A DNA stretch of 64,000 nt from Nitrososphaerota archaeon (GCA_011605725.1 JAAOZP010000011.1:62001-126000), one strand, 5' to 3'. Counted from the stretch's first letter, positions 8,086 to 17,005 are shown. A program made the numbers and translations. Notes: a model not told the origin generated them from the letters alone.

Positions 8086-8961
8086 ATGGTTGAAAAGGTT
8101 GATGAGGATGTTAAGAACAGGATTCTGGCTTTCCAGAGAAATGAGATAACTGAGCATATGGTTTACAATGCTCTCTCTAAAATGGCTAAAGGTGGGAATA
8201 AGCGGCTTTTGAAAAAGATTTCTGAGGATGAGTTGCGCCATTACGGTGAATGGAGAAGCTACACGAGTAGAGACGTCGCCCCCGACAGGCTTATTTTTTT
8301 CAAATACCTCCTCGTATCAAGGCTCTTCGGCTTAACTTTCGCGGTTAAGCTTATGGAGAAAGGCGAGAAGGAGGCGGAGGAGGTTTACGAGAAAATATCC
8401 CTCGTCTTCCCGAAGGCAAAGGAAATAGTGAGTGACGAGATCGAGCATGAGAAGACCTTGATAAGCATGATTGACGAGGAGAAGGTGAAGTATGTCGGTT
8501 CACTAGTGCTGGGTTTGAACGATGCGCTCGTCGAGCTTACTGGGGCCCTTGTCGGCCTAACCTTCACTCTTCAAAACAGTAAGCTGGTCGGGGTAGCGGG
8601 GCTCGTAACTGGCATAGCTGCCTCTCTCTCCATGTCCGCCTCAGAATACTTGTCCCAGAAATCGGAGAAGACTGAGAAAAACCCTTTGAAAGCATCTTTA
8701 TACACTGGTATCGCTTATTTAGCAACTGTCCTCATATTGTCAGCCCCGTATCTCCTACTCTCGGATTATCGTCTTTCTCTGGCAGTCATGTTTCTCAGCA
8801 TAAGCCTAATCGTGTACGTCTTCACCTTCTTCATCTCCATAACTAAGGAGACCTCGTTCAGAAGAATGTTTCTAGAAATGATTCTCATAAGTCTTGGAGT
8901 TGCTGCAGTATCCTTCGTGATAGGATGGTTTGCAAGAATCGTTTTCGGAATAGAGGTCTAA
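8086..8961 (+). CDS. Ferritin-like plus VIT1/CCC1-family metal transporter
   Basis: The protein has 291 residues. The N-terminal half (about 10-135) is a four-helix ferritin/rubrerythrin-like domain with metal-ligand Glu/His pairs ('EITEHM', 'EDELRHYGEW', 'SDEIEHEKTL'). The C-terminal half is a VIT1/CCC1 membrane domain: 'GLNDALVELTGALVGLTF' and the 'SMSASEYLSQKSEK' cytoplasmic segment, with about five membrane helices. This layout matches MbfA-like proteins, which sense or bind Fe(II) in the diiron domain and export iron or manganese across the membrane. Its role here is probably defence against excess iron or manganese. The ATG sits 30 bases after a TATA, so it is its own transcription unit, divergent from GH42. 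Confidence 0.88.
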   Translation: MVEKVDEDVKNRILAFQRNEITEHMVYNALSKMAKGGNKRLLKKISEDELRHYGEWRSYTSRDVAPDRLIFFKYLLVSRLFGLTFAVKLMEKGEKEAEEVYEKISLVFPKAKEIVSDEIEHEKTLISMIDEEKVKYVGSLVLGLNDALVELTGALVGLTFTLQNSKLVGVAGLVTGIAASLSMSASEYLSQKSEKTEKNPLKASLYTGIAYLATVLILSAPYLLLSDYRLSLAVMFLSISLIVYVFTFFISITKETSFRRMFLEMILISLGVAAVSFVIGWFARIVFGIEV

Positions 8962-9050
8962 CCTGAAGCCGTGCAAGCAAGTCTTTCAGCAAATATAGAC
9001 CTGTATAAAGACTCGGAACATATGTATTAACGCTAGGCTTGAAAAAGGGA

Positions 9051-10043
9051 TTAACCTGGGATTCGGCCGGAGAACAGCCTTATGTATTCTTTGGCTTTCT
9101 CCTTAACCCTGTCTCTGGCTGCGGTGCCGAATTTCCTGAAGTCTTTTTCACTCGGGTTAGCCTGGTAGGCTTTTACGAAGCCTTCGATGAAAGCTATCGA
9201 CAAGGCGGTTGCAACATTAACCTTAGTCACGCCACCAGTCTTTATAGCGTCTAGAAGAGTGCCCTCGCCCTTCTGCAGGACAATCCCTTTTTCACGCGCA
9301 TCCTTCGGCGTCATAAGTATGCCTGAGGAGCCGTGAGAAACCAGGGGGATACGCATTCTCTCCTGAATGGCAATAAGCCTGTCGATGCGGACTGGCCATA
9401 TATCGTCCCAAATACCATGTATGGATCCGAAGGCGGCAGCCAGGAAGTCGCAACCCGTCTTCTTCACAAAGTACTCAACATCCTCCGGTTTAGCCATTAG
9501 CTCCTCTACGGATTTCCCTGCTTTCTCGCGAATAATCCTTACGGCTTCAGCCGGAGGAAGTGATCTTAAACGGGCTATTTCCGCCTGAGAGAAATAGTCT
9601 TCAATCTTCGGAATCTTCCCCAGCTCAGCCTCAACCGGCACTCCTTTCTCACGACACATTTCAACAACCTGCCGTGTAAGCCTAATGTTTTCTTCAAGCG
9701 GAAGGGAAGAACCGTCGAAAAGCACGGCTGTGAAGCCTGCGTCAAGAGCTTTCTTAACCTGCTCTATCTCAGTCGCATGGTCAAGGTTTAAAGCAATACG
9801 TATATTCGTCTCGGAAGCAGCGATCTTAACCATTCCCGCACCCAGTGCCCATCCTGCATACTTGCTTGCACCAGGGCTCAACTGGATTATCAGGTCTACA
9901 GGCTCCCCTATTTCCTTCGAAACTTCTTCAGCAGCCCATATGAATGCCTGTATCATCTCCATATTGTTAGCGTTGAAAGCACCTACAGCCCTGCCTTCTT
10001 TCAATGCTGGTAGAAGCAGGTCGCGTTCGTTAACTAGAGGCAT
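9051..10043 (-). CDS. Class II fructose/tagatose-bisphosphate aldolase family protein
   Basis: The protein has 330 residues. Zinc ligands of class II aldolases can be placed: His in 'ALNLDHATEIE', Glu in 'VEAELGKI', His in 'AAFGSIHGIW' and His in 'PLVSHGSSGI'. The phosphate-binding 'GVTKVNVATAL' segment is also present. The family cleaves ketose-1,6-bisphosphates to DHAP and an aldehyde. Which sugar (fructose, tagatose or another) cannot be read from sequence alone. Most archaea rely on class I or bifunctional FBP aldolases, so a class II enzyme points to catabolism of an imported sugar or to gene transfer. It has a good Shine-Dalgarno (GGAGGG about 9 bases before ATG) and an upstream TATA. 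Confidence 0.88.
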   Translation of the reverse strand: MPLVNERDLLLPALKEGRAVGAFNANNMEMIQAFIWAAEEVSKEIGEPVDLIIQLSPGASKYAGWALGAGMVKIAASETNIRIALNLDHATEIEQVKKALDAGFTAVLFDGSSLPLEENIRLTRQVVEMCREKGVPVEAELGKIPKIEDYFSQAEIARLRSLPPAEAVRIIREKAGKSVEELMAKPEDVEYFVKKTGCDFLAAAFGSIHGIWDDIWPVRIDRLIAIQERMRIPLVSHGSSGILMTPKDAREKGIVLQKGEGTLLDAIKTGGVTKVNVATALSIAFIEGFVKAYQANPSEKDFRKFGTAARDRVKEKAKEYIRLFSGRIPG

Positions 10044-10083
10044 ATATTCTCCCTCCTTTTCCTCCTCTCTACGTGTAGGAAAG

Positions 10084-10093
10084 GTATAAAAGC
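10084..10093 (-). promoter_or_regulatory. TATA element and ribosome-binding site of the class II aldolase gene
   Basis: On the minus strand 'CTTTTATACC' lies about 45 bases before the ATG. It is followed by two purine-rich blocks including GGAGGG just ahead of the start. This is one of few first genes here with a true leader and Shine-Dalgarno. Confidence 0.5.
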
Positions 10094-10198
10094 TTTCTCA
10101 TGACGAAGCGGTTTCCTGCGGTTTCCTCCAGCCAGCCCACTGGTAAAGTTTAAAAGCTCTTTAATCATTCGACTGCAGAATTATTGTTGTTGAAAATA

Positions 10199-11518
10199 AT
10201 GAATAAAAAGATGCTTTCAAAAAGCAAGTGGAGAGAAGATGTTTTGAAAATGCTTGAAGAAGGATTAGTGGCATCTGACCCGAAGAAATCAGTGGCTAAT
10301 GCTCTTGAGAAAATGAGTGGTGAAATTAAGGCTGCTGAAAGGGTTTTCGTAATCGGTTTTGGAAAAGCTTCTGCATCCATGGCTGAAGCGTGTGAGGAGA
10401 AAATCGGAGACAGAATTTCCGACGGTGCTATAATAGTCCCGGAGAATGTTGATGCAAAAAGTCTTAGGAGAATCAGGGTTTTCAAAGGGACGCATCCAAT
10501 TCCCTCTCAAGATAGTGTTGAATCCACTAGGAAGCTGATCTCTGTTTGCCAAGGTTTAACCCAAAGAGACCTCGTGATATGCCTAATCTCCGGCGGAGGG
10601 TCTTCTCTCTTAACTCTCCCCGCTGAAGGCATAACTCTAGAGGAGAAGAAAATGGCGACGGATATTCTGTTGAAATCGGGTGCGGAAATAAGAGAGATCA
10701 ACATAGTTAGAAAGCATATTTCAAGCGTTAAAGGAGGACAGTTGTTAAACTTCCTTAAGCCGGCGAGAGTGGTTTCGCTAATTCTTTCAGACATTGTGGG
10801 AGACCCTGTTGAATACATAGCTTCAGGGCCGACTTCACCAGACCCCTCAACATTCAAAGAAGCTTACAGCATAATTTTGAAGTATGGTTTGACCGGGAAA
10901 ATCCCGGGAAGTATTGTCGAAAGAATAGAAAAAGGGGTAAGAGGGGAGATCGCTGAAACCCCGAAGCCTGGGAGCGAGCTTTTCAAAAATGTTAACAACA
11001 TTATTGTTTCCAACAACATGAAGTCGTTAGTAGCGATGGAGAGAAAGGCAGCTGAACTCGGCTATAACACGCTGGTTTTAACCTCGTTCTCCCAGGGGGA
11101 GGCTCGTGAAGTCGGAAGGTTCCTGTGCGGAGTCTTAAAGCAAGTAGCAGTTTACGATTCTCCAGTTAAAAAGCCTGCCTGCTTGATAGTCGGCGGGGAG
11201 ACGACTGTAACCGTTAAGGGCAGGGGGAAAGGAGGTAGAAATCAAGAGTTAACACTATCCGTCTTAATTGGCTGCAGCGATTTAAGAAACTTTGTCTTCG
11301 CATCGATTGGAAGCGACGGTATTGACGGCTATACTGATGCAGCAGGAGCTATTGCAGATTTTTCTACGCTGGAGAGCGCGTGCAATAGTGGATTGGACCC
11401 GAAGATGTTTCTTGAGAATAATGATTCCTACAATTTCTTCAAGCAGACTGGCGATCTGATCTTTACTGGCCCAACAGGCACTAATGTGAACGATTTCACC
11501 CTGGCAGTGATATACTGA
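10199..11518 (+). CDS. Glycerate 2-kinase (MOFRL family)
   Basis: The protein has about 439 residues. The N-terminal GckA domain has 'VFVIGFGKASASMAEA', 'LVICLISGGGSSLLTLPAEG' and 'IVRKHISSVKGGQL'. The C-terminal MOFRL domain ends with the hallmark 'FTGPTGTNVNDFTLAVI'. It phosphorylates D-glycerate to 2-phosphoglycerate, linking branched Entner-Doudoroff sugar breakdown or serine breakdown to lower glycolysis. The ORF track begins at TTG 10184. I prefer ATG 10199, but the TATA at about 10148-10156 fits either TTG 10184 (32 bases) or a short leader before ATG. It is divergent from the class II aldolase. The 3' end faces a URO-D-fold gene across a bidirectional hairpin. Confidence 0.93.
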   Translation: MNKKMLSKSKWREDVLKMLEEGLVASDPKKSVANALEKMSGEIKAAERVFVIGFGKASASMAEACEEKIGDRISDGAIIVPENVDAKSLRRIRVFKGTHPIPSQDSVESTRKLISVCQGLTQRDLVICLISGGGSSLLTLPAEGITLEEKKMATDILLKSGAEIREINIVRKHISSVKGGQLLNFLKPARVVSLILSDIVGDPVEYIASGPTSPDPSTFKEAYSIILKYGLTGKIPGSIVERIEKGVRGEIAETPKPGSELFKNVNNIIVSNNMKSLVAMERKAAELGYNTLVLTSFSQGEAREVGRFLCGVLKQVAVYDSPVKKPACLIVGGETTVTVKGRGKGGRNQELTLSVLIGCSDLRNFVFASIGSDGIDGYTDAAGAIADFSTLESACNSGLDPKMFLENNDSYNFFKQTGDLIFTGPTGTNVNDFTLAVIY

Positions 11519-11519
11519 C

Positions 11520-11547
11520 GAGTATACGCGTCAGCATGACGATACTC
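11520..11547. terminator. Bidirectional hairpin between convergent glycerate kinase and URO-D genes
   Basis: GAGTAT...ATACTC encloses a second stem CGTCA-GCA-TGACG with a three-base bulge. It fills most of the 45-base gap between two convergent stops. No long T-tract follows on either strand, so it may protect 3' ends rather than terminate. Confidence 0.55.
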
Positions 11548-11563
11548 TCGCATTCATAATCCT

Positions 11564-12640
11564 TCAAACAAGGTATTTGGAAATGTATTTTCTGCCAGCA
11601 TATTCTTCAATCAGCTTCTCATCTATCGGGTACGTACCGTATTTCTCGGTTAACTTTATCATCAGCATGTAGTTGGAAGGCTTTACCGCCGGATGGATAC
11701 TGTTGCTTGAAGCCATAATGTGGCCTCCGCCGGGAGAAGCCTTCGCAATAGTCTCCTTAACAGCCTCCTCAACCTCCTTCTCGCTGCCAAACGGTAGAAC
11801 ATAGGAGCAGTCAACATTCCCGATTACAGCTATCCTCCCACCGTACTTCCTCTTAACCTCCCCTATATCCATCCCTGCAATCGGCTCTATCGGGTCGAGA
11901 GCATCGATTCCCGAGTTAACGATCATGTCGATTATCGGCCAAAGGTATCCATCGGTATGCTTTATGAATGGAGCTCCAAGCCTCTTAGCTGTTTGAACAA
12001 CCTTCTTCAAATATGGTAAGATAAACTCTTCGAATTGTCTCACCGTCATGAATGGCCCTTTTCTGTCAGCGTAATCATCCCCGGTTAAAACAACGTCAGC
12101 CCCCATTCTAACAGCTCTCTCAATAACCCTACATTTATACTCTGAAATGGTTTCGCTCAACCTATGGATGAAATCCCTATTCTTATGGTAGTGAAGGAAA
12201 AGACTCTGTAAGCCGCCGACTAAATAGTGTGAAAACTCGAACGTCTCATGGCTGAGCAGCACTATCGCACGCTCCCCTTTAAACCTGTCGACATATGTTT
12301 CAAGCGTTTTAAGCCTCCAGTCTGCATCCGGGTCTGGGGGAGAATACTTGCTCAAGTCGCTGGGATTCTTTATCGGGCCTTTAACAGGATAGTTTATACC
12401 AGCGTCAATCGGCTTCCACCCTATTCCCCATTCATCCACAAGGTATTCCCCATTCTTCTTAAACCTTTGATCCTCGCTTACACATATTCCGTCCAAACCT
12501 GCCCACTCGACGAAGTCGGCATAGGTCCCACCTGGAAGCAGGCTTTTTATAACGGGCTCGTTTATTATGAGCTCCCAGAGGGGAACCCTGTCAGGCTGCT
12601 GTCTGTTCAACGCCTTCAGAAACCTGTCTCGAGGCTTCAC
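11564..12640 (-). CDS. URO-D-fold protein (uroporphyrinogen decarboxylase / methyltransferase superfamily)
   Basis: The protein has 358 residues and a GTG start. The N-terminus 'MKPRDRFLKALNRQQPDRVP' is typical of the COG0407 superfamily, and the C-terminal half carries the barrel strands 'GGRIAVIGNVDCSYVLPFGS' and 'GGHIMASSNSIHPAVKPSNY'. In corrinoid/coenzyme M methyltransferases of this fold zinc is held by an H-x-C-G motif. Here the equivalent reads 'KHTDGY', with Asp in place of Cys, so canonical MtaA/MtbA chemistry is unlikely. It also lacks the heme-pathway context of HemE. It lies 33 bases downstream of a xylose-isomerase-like gene on the same strand, suggesting an operon and a role in sugar or methyl-group metabolism. 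Function is unknown. Confidence 0.75.
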   Translation of the reverse strand: MKPRDRFLKALNRQQPDRVPLWELIINEPVIKSLLPGGTYADFVEWAGLDGICVSEDQRFKKNGEYLVDEWGIGWKPIDAGINYPVKGPIKNPSDLSKYSPPDPDADWRLKTLETYVDRFKGERAIVLLSHETFEFSHYLVGGLQSLFLHYHKNRDFIHRLSETISEYKCRVIERAVRMGADVVLTGDDYADRKGPFMTVRQFEEFILPYLKKVVQTAKRLGAPFIKHTDGYLWPIIDMIVNSGIDALDPIEPIAGMDIGEVKRKYGGRIAVIGNVDCSYVLPFGSEKEVEEAVKETIAKASPGGGHIMASSNSIHPAVKPSNYMLMIKLTEKYGTYPIDEKLIEEYAGRKYISKYLV

Positions 12641-12673
12641 GAAAAACGTGGACCCACCGTTATTTATAAATTT

Positions 12674-13477
12674 TCAAGACACGTTTGAAAACGACTTCGC
12701 CAGAACCTCCAGTGCGAATCTGAGCTCTTCCCTAGGGTCATCCGTAAACCTTGCCTCTATTGACACCGCATCCTTATAACCTATTTCGCGGAAACATTGG
12801 AAGAGCTTGGAGAAATCTATAATGCCTCTTCCAGGCACCCTGCTGTTGTTATCCGCAAGATGCATATGGATGATTCTTCTCCCAGCCTTTCTTAACGATT
12901 CCATCAGGTCTTGTTCTTCTCTTATCATGTGTCTGATGTCCGCCGTTATCCCGATAAACTCGGAGTTAATGTTCTCAATAAGTTTCAAGGCTTCTTCAAC
13001 CGTGTTCACGAAGTTCGTCTCATTCTTAGGCAGCGGCTCAATGCCGAACCTTACGTCAAACTCTTCCCCCGCCTTAGCAGCTGTCTTCAAAACCTCAAGG
13101 TTTCTTTCAAAACCCTTTTCGACCGACACATCTGAAGGTATGCTTCTAGCCTTTCCGGAGCCCCATACTAAAACGGGACACCCGATTTCCGACGCGGCTT
13201 CCGCAAGCCTGTAAGTATACTCTATGCTTCTCCTCCTCAAGCGGTCGGAGTTGGAGGTATGCGAGAAACCCGAGGGATAAATAATGTTTGAAGCCACTAT
13301 GCTGACTCCGTAAGAGTTGGAAAGCTCCCTCATCTTCCGCAAATCCTCCTTAGAAACCGTGAAAGGGTTGATCTGCAGCGACCCCGGGATTTCTATCGCT
13401 TTAATCCCGATTTCAGTAAGCATTTTCAAATTTTCCTCAGTAGCCTGCATACAGACCGCGATTCTCCAGTTCAACAT
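12674..13477 (-). CDS. Xylose-isomerase-like TIM-barrel sugar isomerase/epimerase
   Basis: The protein has 267 residues of the AP_endonuc_2 superfamily. Putative metal ligands are Glu in 'VRFGIEPLPKNE', Asp in 'GITADIRHMIREE' and Glu in 'DAVSIEARF'. A His group in 'RIIHMHLADNN' is also present. Members isomerise or epimerise ketoses or keto acids, or act on inositol derivatives; the exact substrate is not predictable. Its gene precedes a URO-D-fold gene on the same strand with a 33-base gap and probably shares its transcript. A TATA-like 'TTAAGTAATG' about 25 bases upstream supports a leaderless start. A second, longer protein of the superfamily is at 32694-33659. Confidence 0.85.
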   Translation of the reverse strand: MLNWRIAVCMQATEENLKMLTEIGIKAIEIPGSLQINPFTVSKEDLRKMRELSNSYGVSIVASNIIYPSGFSHTSNSDRLRRRSIEYTYRLAEAASEIGCPVLVWGSGKARSIPSDVSVEKGFERNLEVLKTAAKAGEEFDVRFGIEPLPKNETNFVNTVEEALKLIENINSEFIGITADIRHMIREEQDLMESLRKAGRRIIHMHLADNNSRVPGRGIIDFSKLFQCFREIGYKDAVSIEARFTDDPREELRFALEVLAKSFSNVS

Positions 13478-13517
13478 TTTTTAAACATCATAAACATTAC
13501 TTAAGGTTAACCCTGCC

Positions 13518-15683
13518 TCATCCTGGTGACTTAAGTTCACCCATGAGTTTTACGACTTTTCTCCTGAACGATAAATAGGCTCCGGTAAATTCTTCCAAAG
13601 TCTTTAAGCAAGGCCCATAGTTCGGCCAGTCTGCTGTCCCAACTCCCCTGCTGCCATAATCCCCATCTACTCCTGCTTCTTTCAAAAGACTGTTTAACTC
13701 CGGAGAGGCTTCGTATGCTTTTACAAAATCTTCAACATCCATAAGGACTTTGAGAGCTTCATGATTTAAAGCCTTGATGATAGAATCCTCATAATCCTCT
13801 GCTCTGAAACCTTCTGTAAGAGCAGCCTTAACCACAGCCAACTGGTGATTCGGGAACTCGGTGTTCGTCACGTTTCTCCTTGAAAGGGTTAGAAAAGTAT
13901 CCTCAGGCTTGCGTTTAGAAGCAGGAAGCAGGTCTATCCTGTTAATGATTAATTCTGCCTGTTCACGCGAAACCCCGCATTTCCTTGCCAAGTATTCAAC
14001 CCATTTAGACCTGTTCACCGGTGAGAACAATATTTCGAAGACTCTTCGAGCAACATAAGTCCCGGACATTTTAACCGCATCTTCAAGGATCTTCAGCATG
14101 TCGAATACCTGCTCCTTGTCGCCGTAAGCTCCGGTTGAAACCAGAATTTCAGCAAACATCTTGTTAAGCAAGCTTCCGAGAAGCCTCCTGCTTGTAAGGT
14201 GCTCCACCTTACCCTTAAGGTCTTTAACACGGAATCCTTCCATCTCCTCCTCTCTTAATCTAAGTTCATGCGCCATCTTCTCAAGAAGGGCTTCTTTAAA
14301 GCTATTGCTCAACTTTTCAAGCGCATTAAGCAAAAGGCCAGTAGCAATGCTTTCTCTTAGATGATCCTCAAGCCGACCACCCATGTTTGTATCGTATGTT
14401 TGCGTCGGCACAATGCCCTTTCTAACCGCCATTGCCATCCCCTCCATGGCCGTCACCCCCAGTATTACTTCCTGTGATACTGTGTAGCTGAGCGTAATAT
14501 TCTGTCCTATCCCTGCTTCATTGATTTTCCTAACTATTTCTATAGAAGAAGGATAGGCGGCTGCAACCTTTATAACGAGGTTTGGTCTACCCTTTTCACG
14601 AGGCTCTCTGTAACCCCAGAATAAATGCTCATCGTACACCTTTAAATCGTTCTCAAGCTTCTCAGCGAAGCTTATTGCAGCAGCGATACTTTTATCAACG
14701 TCCCCGGAGATTAACGGGTTAAGCTGATAACTTACGAGGCCATCCTGGTATTTCGACAGTGCGAACGGTACTCTGAAGACGTAGAAGTTTTCAAGCAGAG
14801 CAAACCTTGTTGCCTCCATAGCTATATCGTCAGCATACCTATCGGGTTCCAAGAACCATTCCGGATACTGTTTTCGTAGGCTTTCCTCAGCATATTTTTT
14901 GAAAGACTCCCATAGATAGGGGTCGTCCTCATATGCTAGAGCTGCGAGCACAGGATTGGTTGAAACCTGAACGTAACCCAGGTGCCTCAACCATCTTAAG
15001 CCAAGAGCATAATCGTTTCCAAACTTGCATAAACCCTTTTTATAGGCTAGGTAGTAAAAATTGTTATTCAAAGTCTTCTCGACGGCATTAACATAGCTTT
15101 CCGTCAACGATTCTGTTTCAAGCTCCTTCTCTATTTCCTCCGCCATCCATGCAACAAGGCTATTGCCCTTGTTTACAAGCTTCATTCTCTCGAGTTGGCT
15201 TGCTATAGTGCATCTATAAACAATAGGCTTGCCGAGTTCTTCTTTTTCCATGTTCTCACACTTCTTCAAAAAGCCAGAGATTATTCTAATTGCCTCCGAT
15301 GCTTCGTAATCTGAGAAACCTACCCATGTTTTTTCAACACCAGTAAGATTCCAAATCGTTTCAAGTAGAGAATCGTAAACCCTATACCTTGCAACAATAA
15401 TCCTGTCGAGTTTTTCCCTGTCATGCTGTTCTCCAAAGTTGAATCTCGTTAAGACTGTTTCAAGCCTATCTGTTAAAGAGCTCGCGATTTCAACAAGTCT
15501 TCCCTTAATCTCTGGATGCAGCAAATGGTCTGAGGCGAGTTTAGTATGCCCATCTAAAGCAGTCTTGATAATATGATCCACATGGTCCACGCGAAACGGG
15601 ACAGGGAGGCTTAGTGGTAACTGATGCGTTCTTAATATGACACCTGACGCATAATCGCAAGAAACGCTCCTATTTGTTCCCAT
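13518..15683 (-). CDS. Giant transaldolase-like protein
   Basis: The protein has 721 residues from ATG 15683, against about 220-380 for ordinary transaldolases. Transaldolase signatures lie between about residues 235 and 445: 'GYVQVSTNPVLAAL', 'GLVSYQLNPLISGD', 'GRPNLVIKVAAAYPSSIEIV' (Lys372 in the Schiff-base position), 'GQNITLSYTVSQE' and 'GGRLEDHL'. The order matches the transaldolase type found in Tal-Pgi fusions. About 230 mainly helical residues precede it and about 280 follow, with no recognised domain. I moved the start from 15758 to 15683 because a TATA ('CTTATAAG', 15708-15715) is centred 28 bases before it. It may transfer or cleave a dihydroxyacetone unit between sugars in the cytoplasm, but the remodelled active site could do something else. 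Confidence 0.7.
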   Translation of the reverse strand: MGTNRSVSCDYASGVILRTHQLPLSLPVPFRVDHVDHIIKTALDGHTKLASDHLLHPEIKGRLVEIASSLTDRLETVLTRFNFGEQHDREKLDRIIVARYRVYDSLLETIWNLTGVEKTWVGFSDYEASEAIRIISGFLKKCENMEKEELGKPIVYRCTIASQLERMKLVNKGNSLVAWMAEEIEKELETESLTESYVNAVEKTLNNNFYYLAYKKGLCKFGNDYALGLRWLRHLGYVQVSTNPVLAALAYEDDPYLWESFKKYAEESLRKQYPEWFLEPDRYADDIAMEATRFALLENFYVFRVPFALSKYQDGLVSYQLNPLISGDVDKSIAAAISFAEKLENDLKVYDEHLFWGYREPREKGRPNLVIKVAAAYPSSIEIVRKINEAGIGQNITLSYTVSQEVILGVTAMEGMAMAVRKGIVPTQTYDTNMGGRLEDHLRESIATGLLLNALEKLSNSFKEALLEKMAHELRLREEEMEGFRVKDLKGKVEHLTSRRLLGSLLNKMFAEILVSTGAYGDKEQVFDMLKILEDAVKMSGTYVARRVFEILFSPVNRSKWVEYLARKCGVSREQAELIINRIDLLPASKRKPEDTFLTLSRRNVTNTEFPNHQLAVVKAALTEGFRAEDYEDSIIKALNHEALKVLMDVEDFVKAYEASPELNSLLKEAGVDGDYGSRGVGTADWPNYGPCLKTLEEFTGAYLSFRRKVVKLMGELKSPG

Positions 15684-15707
15684 ACAACGTTTACCCGAAT
15701 CAAAGAG

Positions 15708-15715
15708 CTTATAAG
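15708..15715 (-). promoter_or_regulatory. TATA element for the transaldolase-like gene
   Basis: 'CTTATAAG' is centred 28 bases before ATG 15683 and decides that start over the upstream one at 15758, which would put the TATA inside the gene. The remainder of the gap to 15914 is A/T-rich with no convincing gene. Confidence 0.6.
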
Positions 15716-15914
15716 TTTTTTGAAGAAACGGTCCAGTCAGAACGAAGCCTGAATTCAAGATATGAGAATAACATCCAGGTTTTTCGATTCATGATGCAGA
15801 CATGTGAGCAAGAATATACATGGCACCATGAATGTCATAATAGCCTTCTCCAACATATTCGTCCAATACGTCGAAAATTAATATCATACATGTTTAAATA
15901 ACAAATAATTTAAT

Positions 15915-16982
15915 TCATTTTAATGCAACCCTATAATTGTTTGCTGCCTCGTATAGGGTTAAAATGTTTTCAATCGGCGTGTTTCTGAGAATCGTGTGGC
16001 TCGGCCTTAGTGTATACCCTGTTGGCCCAAGAATTCTTATGGCTTCCTTAACTTCCTGCTCTATTTCCGTCCTGTTTTTAAAAGGGAGTGTTTGAACACC
16101 TATTCCACCTTCGAAACTTAGTTTCTCGCCGTACTTCTCCTTTATTTTCGCGATACTCATGCTCTCCGGTTGGAGTGGTTCTAAGACATCTACTCCTATT
16201 TCAACGAGATCCTGAATAATGGGTTCGATCCAACCGTCGCTGTGAAAATGAAAGAAAGCTCCCCCTTTATGTATTACTTCGGCAAGCCTCTTATATCTTG
16301 GTTTCAGAAACCTTCTCCACTGAGCGGGGGAAATCAGCATGGTTGTCTGCGCGCCAACATCATCACCATTATAAACCTGGTCTACACCTGCTTCAACGAG
16401 AAGACTAGCCTGCTTACAGGATAGTTCGAAAAGCCTATCTAGGACGTACTCCACTTTACTGGGCTCACTAACCATTAGTTTAAAAATCTCGTTGTATCCA
16501 AATAGTGCACAAGCAGTTTCAAAAGCTTGCAGAGTAAAACCTACAACACAGTAATCCTCGTATCCTCTTCTAAATTTTTCAACCTTTTCGAAATCTTCTT
16601 CCCTTATTTCTGGGAAAGGATAGTCCTTCACCTCCATATGTTTTAAAGGATGGTCAACGTAAAAACTGGTCAACTCGTTTCCTGAAACCATTGAAAGAAT
16701 GCCCCACTGGTTTCTCCGAAGAACCCTGCCTCGAGAGTCTTTAAAACTCTCCTCTTTAAAACCTCCTTTCAAACCAATCCCTATTGCATCGATCCCGACA
16801 TTCCCGCGGTAATCTATTTTTAGAAACTCGTACAGCTTCTCCGTATCCTCTAAACCAAGATGATTCATCAGGCTTCTTAAGGGTTCTGGAGAATCTATCC
16901 AAATATTGATGGGAATATAGTCTACTTCCTCTCTTTTAACCGTTCTCCAGCATCTTTCCCTTGAACTGTACTTCGCCCGCAT
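15915..16982 (-). CDS. URO-D-fold protein, second copy
   Basis: The protein has 355 residues from ATG 16982 ('MRAKYSSRERCWRTVKREEV'). The ORF track starts 23 residues earlier at TTG, but a TATA at 17006-17013 is centred about 28 bases before 16982, and GGAG precedes it. Superfamily features include 'DVLEPLQPESMSIAKIKEKY' and 'GPTGYTLRPSHTILRNTPIE'. The zinc motif H-x-C-G of methyltransferase relatives reads 'FHSDGW', again with Asp replacing Cys as in the copy at 11564-12640. The two copies are clearly divergent from each other. Neither is near corrinoid-protein genes. They probably share an unknown, non-heme activity; these proteins often occur near sugar genes in anaerobes (recalled, not computed). 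Confidence 0.75.
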   Translation of the reverse strand: MRAKYSSRERCWRTVKREEVDYIPINIWIDSPEPLRSLMNHLGLEDTEKLYEFLKIDYRGNVGIDAIGIGLKGGFKEESFKDSRGRVLRRNQWGILSMVSGNELTSFYVDHPLKHMEVKDYPFPEIREEDFEKVEKFRRGYEDYCVVGFTLQAFETACALFGYNEIFKLMVSEPSKVEYVLDRLFELSCKQASLLVEAGVDQVYNGDDVGAQTTMLISPAQWRRFLKPRYKRLAEVIHKGGAFFHFHSDGWIEPIIQDLVEIGVDVLEPLQPESMSIAKIKEKYGEKLSFEGGIGVQTLPFKNRTEIEQEVKEAIRILGPTGYTLRPSHTILRNTPIENILTLYEAANNYRVALK

Positions 16983-17005
16983 CTCCGTCTGGGAAAATAC
17001 GCTTC

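Noticed and set aside
7963-8241. 93-residue N-terminal extension of the GH42 ORF
   Set aside because: It overlaps the divergent VIT1-like gene and both promoters, and does not resemble any GH42 N-terminus; the TATA spacing supports ATG 7962.
15674-15901. 75-codon plus-strand ORF over the transaldolase-like start
   Set aside because: It overlaps the promoter and first codons of the opposite gene, and its protein shows no conserved pattern.
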